NCBI GenBank assembly: GCA_947576945.1
Contig: CANPTH010000033.1
Span: 1-46,015 of the forward strand
Reading direction: 5' to 3'
DNA length: 46,015 nt
Source: an uncultured Lachnospiraceae bacterium
Lineage (GTDB): Bacteria > Bacillota > Clostridia > Lachnospirales > Lachnospiraceae
This document shows, piece after piece, positions 26,701-35,205 of the stretch. The notes under the pieces are model-generated. The model worked only from the letters and a program-made list of their open reading frames with translations, ran no database searches and had not been told where the DNA came from. Every line of letters begins with the position of its first letter. The first letter of the stretch is position 1. The position numbers and the translations under genes were made by a program.

Positions 26701-27592
26701 TTTCAAAAACGCCTCCCGCTTCGTCCGCTTCCGCAGCTCCGCATTTTTGCAGGATCCTCTCCGTCATCTCTTTTTCCTGTTCCAACAGTTCCCCGTACAT
26801 ATAAGGTCCATCCGGTTCTTCGCACATACGGATCGCCTCCGCAAGCTTTTCCACACAGCCTTCCAGAAGCAGCCGCGTCTGCCGCAGCAGCTCCCGTACC
26901 CACGGGATTTCCTCGAACCGGACTGCCTCCCTGTCTTTCCCCGCATGCTCCCCGGCTTCCGTAAGCGTCTCTGCGGGCATCATTTGGTATGCGCGGTAAT
27001 CCTGCTTCCGTTCCTCCAGCCACTGCTCCGGAAAAGGCGTACTCATGGCAAAGTCATAGAGTTTCAGCACCATCTCCTCCACCGCCGTATCCCGGCTGCC
27101 GGAACTGAAATATTCCACACAATGCAGAAATCCTTCTTCCTCAGCAGCATATCCGGCCTCCAGCGTCTCTTCCAATGCCTCCTGTCTTATCAGCTTTCCC
27201 TCGCCCTCCTCGGCAATCCGAAAGCCGGGATCCAGGCCGATCGTATGGAACTGGTTGCGCAGCACAAACAGGCAGAAGCTGTCAATGGTTGTGATCCTGG
27301 CATTATGCAATAATGTCACCTGCTTCTGCAGATGCTCATTCTCCGGCTCCGCCGCAAGCCTGTCATTCAGCGCCCGGCTGATCCTCTCCCGCATTTCCGC
27401 CGCCGCCGCATTCGTAAAAGTCACCACCAACAGTCTGTCAATATCCACCGGATGGTCTTTGTCACTTACCATTCCCACGATACGCTCCACCAGCACCGCC
27501 GTCTTGCCCGATCCTGCCGCGGCGGAGACAAGCAGATTACAGTCCCTCGCATCGATCACCTGCTGCTGTTTCTCCGTAAATGAAATTCCCAT
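23705..27592 (-). CDS. addA: AddA, helicase-nuclease subunit A of AddAB
   Basis: 1295 residues, UvrD-like helicase plus RecB-type nuclease. Motifs in order: Walker A AAAGSGKT (24-31), Ia VVTFTNAAAAEMRERI, II ILIDEYQDSN, III MVGDVKQSIYKFR, IV HRNFRSRREV, V SIHKSKGLEFPVCF, VI ILYVAMTRAKEKL, and near the C-terminus the nuclease GIIDVFFEENG and LLDYKTD. AddAB resects double-strand breaks to load RecA until it meets a Chi-like site, the Gram-positive counterpart of RecBCD. All catalytic motifs look intact and the length is near the family norm. It follows addB after 145 nt that contain hairpins. AAAGG lies about 10 nt before the ATG. Confidence 0.97.
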   Translation of the reverse strand: MGISFTEKQQQVIDARDCNLLVSAAAGSGKTAVLVERIVGMVSDKDHPVDIDRLLVVTFTNAAAAEMRERISRALNDRLAAEPENEHLQKQVTLLHNARITTIDSFCLFVLRNQFHTIGLDPGFRIAEEGEGKLIRQEALEETLEAGYAAEEEGFLHCVEYFSSGSRDTAVEEMVLKLYDFAMSTPFPEQWLEERKQDYRAYQMMPAETLTEAGEHAGKDREAVRFEEIPWVRELLRQTRLLLEGCVEKLAEAIRMCEEPDGPYMYGELLEQEKEMTERILQKCGAAEADEAGGVFEILYTAFETVRFGRLPSKKDETVSAGKREAVKGIRTAVKEQLGDLQKKYFFKSKEQVVEQMTVCQRAVSALVDLTLAFKEVFEAKKRDKNILDFDDIEHFALSILVKQDEKGECSPTETALEYRSHFHEILIDEYQDSNLVQEYILSCISGEEEGRYNRFMVGDVKQSIYKFRLARPELFLEKYMAYGQEEQAGRRTARKIDLHRNFRSRREVLNTVNTIFEQIMGQDVGGILYDDLAALHPGADYPVQEKEEARAANVTELLLVDASEQADDFQGFGSSSFEGPGDEEERLTAKEQEAYCVAAKIQELMRELQVTDKESGTLRRLAYRDIVILLRTMSGWDESFKRVLEKEGIPVYMTSRTGYFAASEVQELLHFLRILDNPLQDIPLYGVLHSYLGGFAEEEIALIRASYPKKKYLFDALQAWTESVEEAGEEPVGEASLGMDGGITAKIRSFLSCVSRYRRLAVCLSVQELLQTILRETAYLHYVAVKPEGNKRRANVEMLLVKAADYEKTSYFGLYHFLRYMEQLEKYEVDYGEAGLQDENADVVRIMSIHKSKGLEFPVCFVSGLAKKFQTRDLSAHLVLDLDAGIGVDYVDPDRRVRSRDLRRNVIAEKMRADNLAEEMRILYVAMTRAKEKLILTGTVRSPEKLAVSLIPLMHKESRLLPYDVLMDQGSFLQLLMAALARNRCMDDFYRAYDLEPAQKAPFYEQDMSMQVKLYDWEAIVEEKLNETVRMESRKRELLLSDPSEDVNPLLMKRLADSFVSGYPYETLRSLYTKTTVSELKMAGMREEMDFSFNLYAEETVAPYLPGFLEKDGKVTGSMRGSAFHKVMELFDFTRLTDAVIASQAAVDALLQEQIEEMRQKGRLSEEYYAVVSLPKVAAFLRSDAAKRMGEAARAGRLHKEQPFVLGLPANRLRSEFPQEETVLIQGIIDVFFEENGRYVLLDYKTDAVESAEELVKRYRVQLDYYAEALEQFSRYRDTEKILYSFKLGEEIHL

Positions 27593-27598
27593 TTATAC

Positions 27599-27690
27599 AT
27601 ACCTTTCTTACTATGAAAGTCTTCGACTTTCACAGCATGGATGGCCATGCGGCCCGCCCGACGGCAGGCTGAGCATGATGTAAGTTTACT
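27599..27690 (-). repeat. Hairpin-rich element between addB and addA
   Basis: In the 145-nt gap there are TGAAAGTC-gaa-GACTTTCA, GCATGG-CCAT-CCATGC and a GCCTGCCG/CGGGCGGGC-type GC stem, read on the minus strand. The chain ends shortly before the addA binding site. No T run follows, so it is not a standard terminator. The layout resembles the other hairpin chains of this window, without clear sequence identity. Confidence 0.5.
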
Positions 27691-27737
27691 GTAAATTCAT
27701 GAACCGGCCTGCGCTTCCTGATCCTCAACCGGAGGAC

Positions 27738-30700
27738 TCAGGGCGTCTGACCACTTTCGTCACATGACGCATGAATACACTGCAGCGCGTCCTCCCTGCT
27801 CATCTTCGGCAGTTTCCGCATCTCATATCCTTCGATCCGTCCGTCAAATCCACACACGCTTTTATATGCACAATAGGTACATGCTGTACTCCCATTCTGC
27901 TCATACGGATTGACCGCTATCGTACCCTCCAGGATCCCGCTTCCCAGCTCTCTGATCTTTTGATTGACATAACTCGAAACAGCCCGCATATCCTCTTCTT
28001 TTATGACACTCGAGTTAGCTGAGAAGGAACCATCCTTTTTCCGCTCCAGCGGCAGAATCTCAGACTTACTGGTAAATTCCCGGTCAAGTAATCTGACAGC
28101 CTCGTCATTACTATTGACTATTCCGGTCATCTTCAATTCCTGCAGCAGTCTGTCATTGATCTGTTCCGGCGTCATGGTCTCCCCGTCTTCTATCATGGGA
28201 TCATCAATATGGTAGTACAGCATCGCTGCCGGAACAATCCGCTTATCCGGATGCCTGCGCTGTTCAAACTCTACCGCTGCATTCATATAAACTACCAGCT
28301 GCAGCTGCAGTCCGTAATAGATCGCCGCCAGATCGAATCTACGATTGCCGGACTTATAATCTATGACTTTCACATAGACCACATCCTCCGCCTCACAGGT
28401 GTCTACCCGGTCAATCCGCCCACGCAGCCGCATCTTATCCTGCTCATTTAGGGCAATGTTCAGAGAATCCAGATCCTCTGTCATGGAGAAGGACATCTCA
28501 AACTTCTCGGGCACAAAGGCCCCCTTTCTGAGCTGTGCCTGCAGAGTCAGAACCGTCCGCCGTAATATTCTGCGCATACGCCGTATCAGATGCCGGTTCC
28601 GTGCACTGCTGTACAGGATCGTCTCCCCGTAACCTGCCGCATACGCCTCAAGCGCCTCTGTCACCAGTTTCTGCGCCGCCTCTTCCGGAAAGTCAAACCA
28701 CGTATAGCCATATTCTTCCAGTTTCTGTGCAAACAATTCCAGAACCCCATGAAAAACATTTCCCATATCCATATCTTCAAAACTGTATCCTTCCCGCTCC
28801 CGCAGCATTAGTCCATACTGCAGGAAATGTCCGTAGGCACACGCAGCATACCGTTCCAGGCGGCTCACGCTGTTCTGCAGCAGCGTTCCGTAGAGCATAC
28901 GCGTTACCATCTTCGACAACGGCGTATCCTTGTAGCGGTAGAATGCCGTCTCAATCAGACGATCCGCCATATCCTGATACTGCGGCCTGCTGTGATAACT
29001 GTGATAGAAGGTGAATGTCTGCCGCCTGGAGGCATCCGTGACCCTGCCAAAAGCATAGTCCCGCAGCAGATCCGCCATAAGGCCTACGCCGTCCGAACCG
29101 CACACGATCTGCTCTTCCATCGGCTTCTCCTCCGGCATCTCCACCGACAGCTGCGGATATAATTTTCGCACCAGATCGATCAGATACGCAGGCCGCAGGC
29201 TCTTTCCGTCACTGCCCACTTTGGCATAGGACAGATACAGCTTTTCAGAAGGTTTCGTCATATTCAGGTACAAATACAGCCGCTGGATGTACATCTGCTG
29301 CCTCGGAGAAGGCGCCAGTTCCAGTTCCGATTCCCGCAGAAATTCCCTGTCAATATCCGAGATGATACCGCCGTTCCCGGCGCCTTTCGGAATATTGCCG
29401 TCATTCACCCCCAGAAAGAAAAGAACTCTGACCTGCTTCAAACGAGTCCGCTCGATGTCCCCCACCAGCACTCTGTCCACATTCTGAGGAATCGTACCCA
29501 CACTGATTTCCGCCAGTCCCGCATCTAAAATATCCGCAAACTCTCTGCGCTCCATTGCTTCTTCCGCCAGCAGGCCATAGATCTGATCCAGCAGATCGAT
29601 CACCAGTGCGTAGATCTGCCCGTATTCTTTGGCCCGTGCCAGATCGCCCTGCTCCTGAAACTGCCGCTCGTAGTGCGCCAGCTTCTGCTGCAGTTCATTC
29701 TGTACCAGAAAGTCATAAAGCGCCTGCACCATCCCGCCTGCCGTATCCCGCGGTGCAAGCAGCGGCGCAAGCTGCCGGAGAAGCTGCTCCCGCATGGCAT
29801 TGCAGCATGCCAGCTGCGCCAATGCCTCCTCTTCCCCCTCCTTGCTGTCCTCCCGATAAATAAAAATCTCCTGCCATCTTTTCTTCCCGTGAATGCCGAA
29901 ACGGCGGACATAATTCTCCAGCCTGTCCACCTCCGCATCGTCAAAGCCTGTCAGTCCCGTCCGCAGATAATGAAATACCGCCTCGTAACTGAAATCCCGC
30001 AGCACGACCTGCAGGGCGCTCCTGATATATTCTGCAAAAGGATTCCGCAAAATCCCTCTGGTATGATCCAGATAGATCGGAATGCCGAACCTGGCAAATT
30101 CTTCCTCTGCCAGACTGCCGTAGACCTCCATATCACCGGTCACTACCGCAATATCACGGTAGTGCAGGATGTCTGCCTGTCCGCATGCGGCATCGGCTGG
30201 CATGGCGCCGGCTTCACCGGCAAAGTACGCTTCCCTCTCCGCTCCCCTGCCGGAAGTCAGCTTACGGATCGCAATACAAGTCTGCCGGATTTCTTCCTTC
30301 GGCGAAGACGCCTCATACAAATGCAGGCTGTGCACCTTATCTTCATACACCTGTGCCGGATAACGGAACAGATTGCGCTCTAAGTGAGACAGTTCCCCGT
30401 TTTGCCCAAAACGCGGCAGTCTGCCCTCCACCCCCGCGCTGCACCATACCGGTTTTTCCTCCGGTACATTCACCTGTCCGGCCATTCTGCGCAGATCGGC
30501 TGTCGTCTTCCTGCTCAGATGGAAAAGTCTGTGTTCGCCGTCCATCTGGTAGGGATTTTCCCTGTCGTCTATGGTGACCGTCACAATCACTTTCTTCGCC
30601 AGACGGATCAATTCCTGGATCACGCGGTTCTGAATGGGGGTAAACCCGGTAAACCCGTCAAAGACAATCACACTGTTTCGAATGAGTTCCGATCCCGGCA

Positions 30701-31262
30701 GCGCTTCTCTCAGCCTGTCCAGCGTCTCCTCCGTAGTGATAAACTTCTCGTGGATGTAGTCCAGAAAGGATCGATACAACAGGCCAAGATCCTGTAATTT
30801 ATAGTACAATGCCCCGCGGGTGCGCGCATATTCAGTCAGCCTCTCCATCTCCTGCATTCCGATACCGTACTGCATAAATTCCGAGATCGCCGACTTCACC
30901 TCGTGAATATAACCGATCTTATGCAGATGAGAACCCAGCACCCCAAGCTGCCCCTGGCACTGCTGCGCCACTTTCCGAAGCACCAGGCTCTTACCCGTGT
31001 CGTCCAGGACCGGCATAGCTTCACCGCCCACCTCTTCCAGAATCCGATGCGTCAATCTGCCAAAACTCAGTACATCAATATTCATGATGATATGCCGCGG
31101 ATGCTCCACCACCAGATCCATCTGTGTCTGCATGGTGAACTGATCCGGCACGATGAGCAGATAATCGGTTTTCGGACTGCGCTGCGATGCCTCGATCATA
31201 TCGTCGTGAAGCCTTTTGCTCTTGCCGGAGCCTGACGCTCCGAAGTAGAATTGAAGTGCCAC
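27738..31262 (-). CDS. addB: AddB, helicase-like nuclease subunit B of AddAB
   Basis: 1174 residues. Walker A GASGSGKS (8-15) is kept, but helicase motifs are otherwise degenerate, as usual for AddB, which scans for the recombination hotspot. The C-terminal nuclease has VKVIDYKSG (near residue 965). Cysteines that build the iron-sulfur cluster are present: one near residue 806 (AACAYGHF) and three in CTYCAYKSVC (near 1130). The start is GTG at 31262 behind GGAAGG at 8 nt. It precedes addA on the same strand, the usual gene order in Firmicutes. Confidence 0.96.
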   Translation of the reverse strand: MALQFYFGASGSGKSKRLHDDMIEASQRSPKTDYLLIVPDQFTMQTQMDLVVEHPRHIIMNIDVLSFGRLTHRILEEVGGEAMPVLDDTGKSLVLRKVAQQCQGQLGVLGSHLHKIGYIHEVKSAISEFMQYGIGMQEMERLTEYARTRGALYYKLQDLGLLYRSFLDYIHEKFITTEETLDRLREALPGSELIRNSVIVFDGFTGFTPIQNRVIQELIRLAKKVIVTVTIDDRENPYQMDGEHRLFHLSRKTTADLRRMAGQVNVPEEKPVWCSAGVEGRLPRFGQNGELSHLERNLFRYPAQVYEDKVHSLHLYEASSPKEEIRQTCIAIRKLTSGRGAEREAYFAGEAGAMPADAACGQADILHYRDIAVVTGDMEVYGSLAEEEFARFGIPIYLDHTRGILRNPFAEYIRSALQVVLRDFSYEAVFHYLRTGLTGFDDAEVDRLENYVRRFGIHGKKRWQEIFIYREDSKEGEEEALAQLACCNAMREQLLRQLAPLLAPRDTAGGMVQALYDFLVQNELQQKLAHYERQFQEQGDLARAKEYGQIYALVIDLLDQIYGLLAEEAMERREFADILDAGLAEISVGTIPQNVDRVLVGDIERTRLKQVRVLFFLGVNDGNIPKGAGNGGIISDIDREFLRESELELAPSPRQQMYIQRLYLYLNMTKPSEKLYLSYAKVGSDGKSLRPAYLIDLVRKLYPQLSVEMPEEKPMEEQIVCGSDGVGLMADLLRDYAFGRVTDASRRQTFTFYHSYHSRPQYQDMADRLIETAFYRYKDTPLSKMVTRMLYGTLLQNSVSRLERYAACAYGHFLQYGLMLREREGYSFEDMDMGNVFHGVLELFAQKLEEYGYTWFDFPEEAAQKLVTEALEAYAAGYGETILYSSARNRHLIRRMRRILRRTVLTLQAQLRKGAFVPEKFEMSFSMTEDLDSLNIALNEQDKMRLRGRIDRVDTCEAEDVVYVKVIDYKSGNRRFDLAAIYYGLQLQLVVYMNAAVEFEQRRHPDKRIVPAAMLYYHIDDPMIEDGETMTPEQINDRLLQELKMTGIVNSNDEAVRLLDREFTSKSEILPLERKKDGSFSANSSVIKEEDMRAVSSYVNQKIRELGSGILEGTIAVNPYEQNGSTACTYCAYKSVCGFDGRIEGYEMRKLPKMSREDALQCIHASCDESGQTP

Positions 31263-31352
31263 CTGTCAAACCTTCCTTCCGTTCAATCTGCGAACCTGAA
31301 TCCATCTGCAGCAGGCCGCTTTAACGACCTGATCCCGTTCTTCTGCAATGTG

Positions 31353-31410
31353 AAATACCCCGCTACAGACAACGTTACCACCTGGACGCGTTGAATGCAA
31401 CGGGGTATTT
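31353..31410 (-). terminator. Hairpin between the GH120-like gene and addB
   Basis: AAATACCCCG / CGGGGTATTT forms a perfect 10-bp stem, with an inner CAACG/CGTTG arm. It lies in the 225-nt gap upstream of addB and after the glycosidase gene, so it probably ends the glycosidase transcript. Each arm supplies A/T-rich stem ends, but no long T tract follows. Confidence 0.55.
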
Positions 31411-31487
31411 ATAAATAAAATCACAGGAACCCTGGAATGGGCGGATTCCGTAACGAAAAAGCCAAAAGCCGAACTGTTACTGCATCT

Positions 31488-33506
31488 TTATACGCACATA
31501 CCGTCAGATACCCTGTCAAACGGTCCGGCCGTCACATGCGCTTTCTTCGCCCCGAAATAGTCTTCGTCGAAGACGATGGCGCTTCCGTCCGGATTCTCAT
31601 AGCGCTGTTCCGGCTCGAAAGCCATGCCCAGCGTTTCCGTGGTGATCAGCTTCTCTTCGCCTGCCGGCAGGAATTCACCCAGATTGGTGTACAGCTTCCA
31701 TCCGCCCTCTTCCTCTTTCAGTTCCAGCCTGATGGCATGCTCCGTATCCACGTTAAAGTCCTTCTCCTTATCGCAGGGTTTGGCGCCGTTATAGTAGCGG
31801 TTACCGCCGGTCCATACCGGAAGCGGAATATAATACCGGTCACTGGGCGCAGAACCCATACCGCAGTAGCCGTCAAATTCCTTCTCCCATTCTTCATAAG
31901 TCTGGTAATCGTCATACGGCTTCGTGCCCACCGTGGTATTGAAATCATCCCATACCTTCTCGGTCACTTTCTCCTCGACCTCTTTTAAGAATGCCGGAAC
32001 CTCCTGCTGCACGAACACATTATTATAGAAGCGCATGTCACCGTGCAGAATCGTCATGAAGCCCGCTACCTCCGTGCGGTGCGGCACATGATAAGGCGTA
32101 TAACGCGGTGAGCGCAGCGTCTTTGCACCGTTATCCACGCCGGTTCCCACAGCGGTCATGGCTCCCGCAATCAGGTTATGTACCACTGCCACACCCTGCG
32201 TCGCCATCTTGAAGGATCTTTTCGAGAGCAGCAGGTTGTGGTCCACCAGCGTAGGACCGTGAGACACTTCGATGAAGATATCCTCTCCGATGGCTTCCGC
32301 CGCCTTCGACTCTTTGTTCATAAGGTGATCGAAGGGAATCGTATTATCGTGGAACAGATTCTGCGTCACACGGGTACCCTGTGCCTGCCAGTCAAGCCAC
32401 AGACCGCGGGTGCAGTGATGGAAATGATTCCGCCTGATGATCACGTCGATGGCCGCGTGCATCTTGATTCCGCCTATCTCCGCGCCCGCCAGATTCTGAC
32501 GGTTGTTGATATGGTGAATATGGTTATCCTCGATCACGGAGAATACGCCGCCCAGATGGCCCACGATACCGGTCTGGCCGCAGTCATGGATATTACATCT
32601 GCGGACGATGTGGGATCCGATCCGCTCCTTCGTCCAGCCTTCCCGCTGTGCCTGGCAGATGCAGTCACGCTCTGTCTGCGTGCCGTCTTTAAATTTCCAT
32701 TTCAGCCACTTATTGTCGTTCTCCGGCTGCAGATATTTCCCCAGAGAGATGCCGCTGCACTTGGAAAGGGAGACATCGCAGTCCTCGATGATCCATCCTT
32801 TGGACCAGTGCGGTCCGATCATGCCTTCCTGATAAGCTGTCGGCGGCGCCCACTGGGTCGCGGCCTTGGTCACCGTAAAGCCGGAAAGCGTAATATAGCA
32901 GATGCCCTCCTGCTCCGGATAGAAACAGCTGCGGCGCACATTGATCTCCACCTTTTCCCTGCACGGGTCAAATTCCTGGAAGTTCGCGTAGATGACCGTC
33001 GCATCCTTCGCCGGATCCTGCTCAGCAAACCATGTATAGATTGTAAAATCAGGATCCCAGGACGCCAGGACACGAACCGGCTGCTTCACCTGCTCTAAGG
33101 AAGTCACCTCGTACATGGCTTTGTCATTCAGATACACCTCTCCCGTATGGGCGATGAAAGAAGCGATAAACCAGTCCCCGCTGACAAGCGTGGTGAAGGG
33201 ATTGTATTCCCCGAACAGGCTGTTGGGCACAACAGCCTTCCACACACTGCCTTCCACCTGTTCCCACTGCGTTACCGGCTCCGCCCCGGTAATCACCGCC
33301 GCTCCTTTTTCCTCCGAACGGTACACGATGGGCGCCTCCTGCGTTCCTCCGTTTCTGGGATCTACCGCCTCCCTGTAGACACCCGGCGCCACGATGACCT
33401 CATCACCTGGCTGTGCAATCCGTGCCGCTTCCTGGATCGTCTTAAAAGGCTTCTGCTTCGTGCCGTCGCCGCTTTCTGCCACGGCTGACGCTACATAATA
33501 CTTCAT
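31488..33506 (-). CDS. Right-handed beta-helix glycosidase, probable GH120 beta-xylosidase
   Basis: 672 residues, no signal peptide, so cytoplasmic. The N-terminus (GDGTKQKPFKTIQEAARIAQ, then PGDEVIVAPGVYRE) opens a right-handed parallel beta-helix; His- and Asn-rich coils (NHIHHINN, NHFHHC) continue to about 430. The overall plan matches GH120, whose model XylC of Thermoanaerobacterium saccharolyticum uses an Asp nucleophile and a Glu acid/base. Here these would be Asp372 (GLWLDWQAQG) and Glu413 (FIEVSHGP), by motif similarity from memory. It would release xylose from imported xylo-oligosaccharides. The AraC gene upstream and operator-like repeats suggest sugar control. The ATG at 33506 follows GGAGGAAAA, which is the end of repeat B. 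Other beta-helix glycosidases remain possible. Confidence 0.7.
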   Translation of the reverse strand: MKYYVASAVAESGDGTKQKPFKTIQEAARIAQPGDEVIVAPGVYREAVDPRNGGTQEAPIVYRSEEKGAAVITGAEPVTQWEQVEGSVWKAVVPNSLFGEYNPFTTLVSGDWFIASFIAHTGEVYLNDKAMYEVTSLEQVKQPVRVLASWDPDFTIYTWFAEQDPAKDATVIYANFQEFDPCREKVEINVRRSCFYPEQEGICYITLSGFTVTKAATQWAPPTAYQEGMIGPHWSKGWIIEDCDVSLSKCSGISLGKYLQPENDNKWLKWKFKDGTQTERDCICQAQREGWTKERIGSHIVRRCNIHDCGQTGIVGHLGGVFSVIEDNHIHHINNRQNLAGAEIGGIKMHAAIDVIIRRNHFHHCTRGLWLDWQAQGTRVTQNLFHDNTIPFDHLMNKESKAAEAIGEDIFIEVSHGPTLVDHNLLLSKRSFKMATQGVAVVHNLIAGAMTAVGTGVDNGAKTLRSPRYTPYHVPHRTEVAGFMTILHGDMRFYNNVFVQQEVPAFLKEVEEKVTEKVWDDFNTTVGTKPYDDYQTYEEWEKEFDGYCGMGSAPSDRYYIPLPVWTGGNRYYNGAKPCDKEKDFNVDTEHAIRLELKEEEGGWKLYTNLGEFLPAGEEKLITTETLGMAFEPEQRYENPDGSAIVFDEDYFGAKKAHVTAGPFDRVSDGMCV

Positions 33507-33513
33507 AGATTTT

Positions 33514-33645
33514 TCCTCCATTCCGAAGCGTTTTACGCTGTGGCCGCGAGCAGAATTTCAAATTCTGCTCTGCGATCAATAGAATTTGTGACGCTTCTGC
33601 ACAAATTCTTGGTTGAATAAATTGCTCATCAGAGAATTTATTCAA
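33514..33645 (-). repeat. Multi-hairpin intergenic repeat B, copy 2
   Basis: Second 132-nt copy, placed so that its terminal GGAGG serves as binding site of the glycosidase gene. All hairpins of copy 1 are kept; the third becomes a perfect GAGCAGAATTT/AAATTCTGCTC. It is preceded by GGAGGAAGG directly before TTG, so the internal frame (TTG at 33645) has its own binding site and stays open to 33442, overlapping the glycosidase start. Confidence 0.88.
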
Positions 33646-33719
33646 CCTTCCTCCTGTTTGTCATAATTTCATTTACTTTCGCTGTCTTGTCTGCTCTCTC
33701 TTCTCTCTGTCTATAATGT

Positions 33720-33778
33720 ATCCTATTGAGGCAGTAATGTTTTTACAAATCAGGATATTTTTTAACAAAACAGGATAT
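33720..33778 (-). promoter_or_regulatory. AraC-type direct repeats and promoter of the glycosidase gene
   Basis: Two 14-bp direct repeats, ACAAATCAGGATAT (33745-33758) and ACAAAACAGGATAT (33765-33778), lie exactly 20 bp apart. The proximal one overlaps a possible -35 (TTGTAA, minus strand, 33748-33743) followed after 17 nt by TAGGAT (33725-33720). Tandem sites about two helix turns apart next to a weak -35 are typical for AraC-family activators. The AraC gene ends just upstream. Confidence 0.6.
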
Positions 33779-33820
33779 AAAATAAAAAAATAACGTAAAG
33801 AATGCAGCCTGTAAATCCTG

Positions 33821-35008
33821 TCAGTAGAGCGTCCGCTGCTGCTTCCTCCGGTACGCTGTCGGCGACTGCCCCTTTTTCCGCCTGAACACAAGGCTGAAAT
33901 GGCTGACGCTGCCAAAGTGCAGATGATCGGCGATCTCGCTGATCTTCCGGTCGGAGAACTGCAGCATACTGCAGGCAGCCTCCAGCTTCTTGTCGGTGAT
34001 ATACTCGGTGATGGGAATCCCTTCATACTGTTTAAAAAGTTTCTGCAGATATTCTTTGGAAACCCCCACATCTGCCGCCAGCTCATCAATGGATATCCGA
34101 TCAAAGCGTCTGGTGACGATCGCCCGCTTGCATTCCTCCACATGCCGGTTTAAGGCAGATTCCCTGCGTTTTCTGCCCCGGACAATCCGTGCAAGCTGAA
34201 GATAACATTCGCCCTGCACGGCATGCATCGCCTGAATATCCCTGCAGGCCGCTATCCTTTTCAAGAACAGGTCATTGTACAGGAATGCCTCCTTGGAACT
34301 GATCCCGCCCTCGATGGCCGCTCTGGCCGCCAGCGAAATACCTGTCACAGTCATATACTCTTCGCTTTTCCTGACGTCCTCCAATATAATCGGATGCGGC
34401 AGCGTAATGTCGTCTATATGCTCCTTTAAATATTCCACATCCCCCTCCCGGATACAGTTGTACAGTTTCTCTTCCTCCTGATAGGTATGGTTTTGCTGAA
34501 AGGCTTCCATCTGCCATACCTCCTCCGCCATGGATTCCTGATCACTCACGCCACAGGGCACGGCTTTCTCTTCTTTGCCGTTCTCTTCCCCGGCTTCTGC
34601 CTCCTGTCCCACTGCCTCCTTCCCACTGTGCAGCAGAAACCAGACCACATTCCGCACATCTTCCATGCGACACGCCGGATACTCCCCCAGCCTGTTTCCG
34701 CGCAGAAAACGCCCCGCCTCCAGAGTCTGCAGCGGCCCGTAGCAAAAAGGCCCCAGAATATAGATCCTGCCGTCCCGCCTGCACCCGTACAGCCCGATCG
34801 GCACCTGCTCATGATAGGACAGGAATGCCTGATCCGTTTCTTTTACTTCAAAGCGCTGCTGCAGCTTCTGAAACATCTGCCTGTCATATGCCGCCTCAGC
34901 ATTCTTCCCCGTGCCGAAGCTGCCCTGCAGCGTCCAATCCTTTGTATACACGCTGACCGGCAGCCTGCTCAGCCTGTAGATCAGTTCCAGTACGAATTCC
35001 TCCCCCAT
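33821..35008 (-). CDS. AraC-family transcriptional regulator
   Basis: 395 residues. The C-terminal 100 residues hold the double helix-turn-helix (ISIDELAADVGVSKEYLQKL and KISEIADHLHFGSVSHFSLV). The N-terminal part of about 280 residues is a soluble sensor region with LPVSVYTKDW and GLYGCRRDGRIYILGPF; it is not the classic cupin of AraC and I do not name the domain. Start ATG at 35008 follows GAGG at 6 nt; longer forms from 35197 have no binding site. It is upstream of and co-oriented with the probable xylosidase, its most likely target. A possible promoter (GATACA, 17 nt, TACAAT at 35113-35108) lies upstream. Confidence 0.88.
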   Translation of the reverse strand: MGEEFVLELIYRLSRLPVSVYTKDWTLQGSFGTGKNAEAAYDRQMFQKLQQRFEVKETDQAFLSYHEQVPIGLYGCRRDGRIYILGPFCYGPLQTLEAGRFLRGNRLGEYPACRMEDVRNVVWFLLHSGKEAVGQEAEAGEENGKEEKAVPCGVSDQESMAEEVWQMEAFQQNHTYQEEEKLYNCIREGDVEYLKEHIDDITLPHPIILEDVRKSEEYMTVTGISLAARAAIEGGISSKEAFLYNDLFLKRIAACRDIQAMHAVQGECYLQLARIVRGRKRRESALNRHVEECKRAIVTRRFDRISIDELAADVGVSKEYLQKLFKQYEGIPITEYITDKKLEAACSMLQFSDRKISEIADHLHFGSVSHFSLVFRRKKGQSPTAYRRKQQRTLY

Positions 35009-35107
35009 CTTTGTCCTCAATCCTTTCTGGTCTGCCCGCCTGCGGCCGGACGCTCCTTCCTGTTTCCGTTCTCTTTCCCGGTCTGCCCGGCGCTTCACCC
35101 TGCCAGT

Positions 35108-35136
35108 ATTGTAGCATAAATACAACATCCTGTATC
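35108..35136 (-). promoter_or_regulatory. Possible promoter of the AraC gene
   Basis: TACAAT (35113-35108) is a good -10 on the minus strand. The matching -35 at 17 nt, GATACA, is weak, so the promoter may need an activator. Confidence 0.4.
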
Positions 35137-35205
35137 CAGAATTTTTACAGCCACTAGTTTTCCCAAAGGTCTTGTTTTTGTATGGGAGATATGACAAAAT
35201 ATGAT

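Noticed and set aside
25982..27313. Long open frame opposite addA
   Set aside because: Lies fully within addA on the other strand, with no binding site and no recognisable domain.
31437..33488. Open frames opposite the glycosidase gene
   Set aside because: Shadow frames of a GC-rich gene; the opposite frame has all beta-helix motifs.
41..33645. CRISPR array or IS ends explaining the repeats
   Set aside because: Only two full copies 33 kb apart, no regular spacers, no transposase gene and no target-site duplication that I can see.
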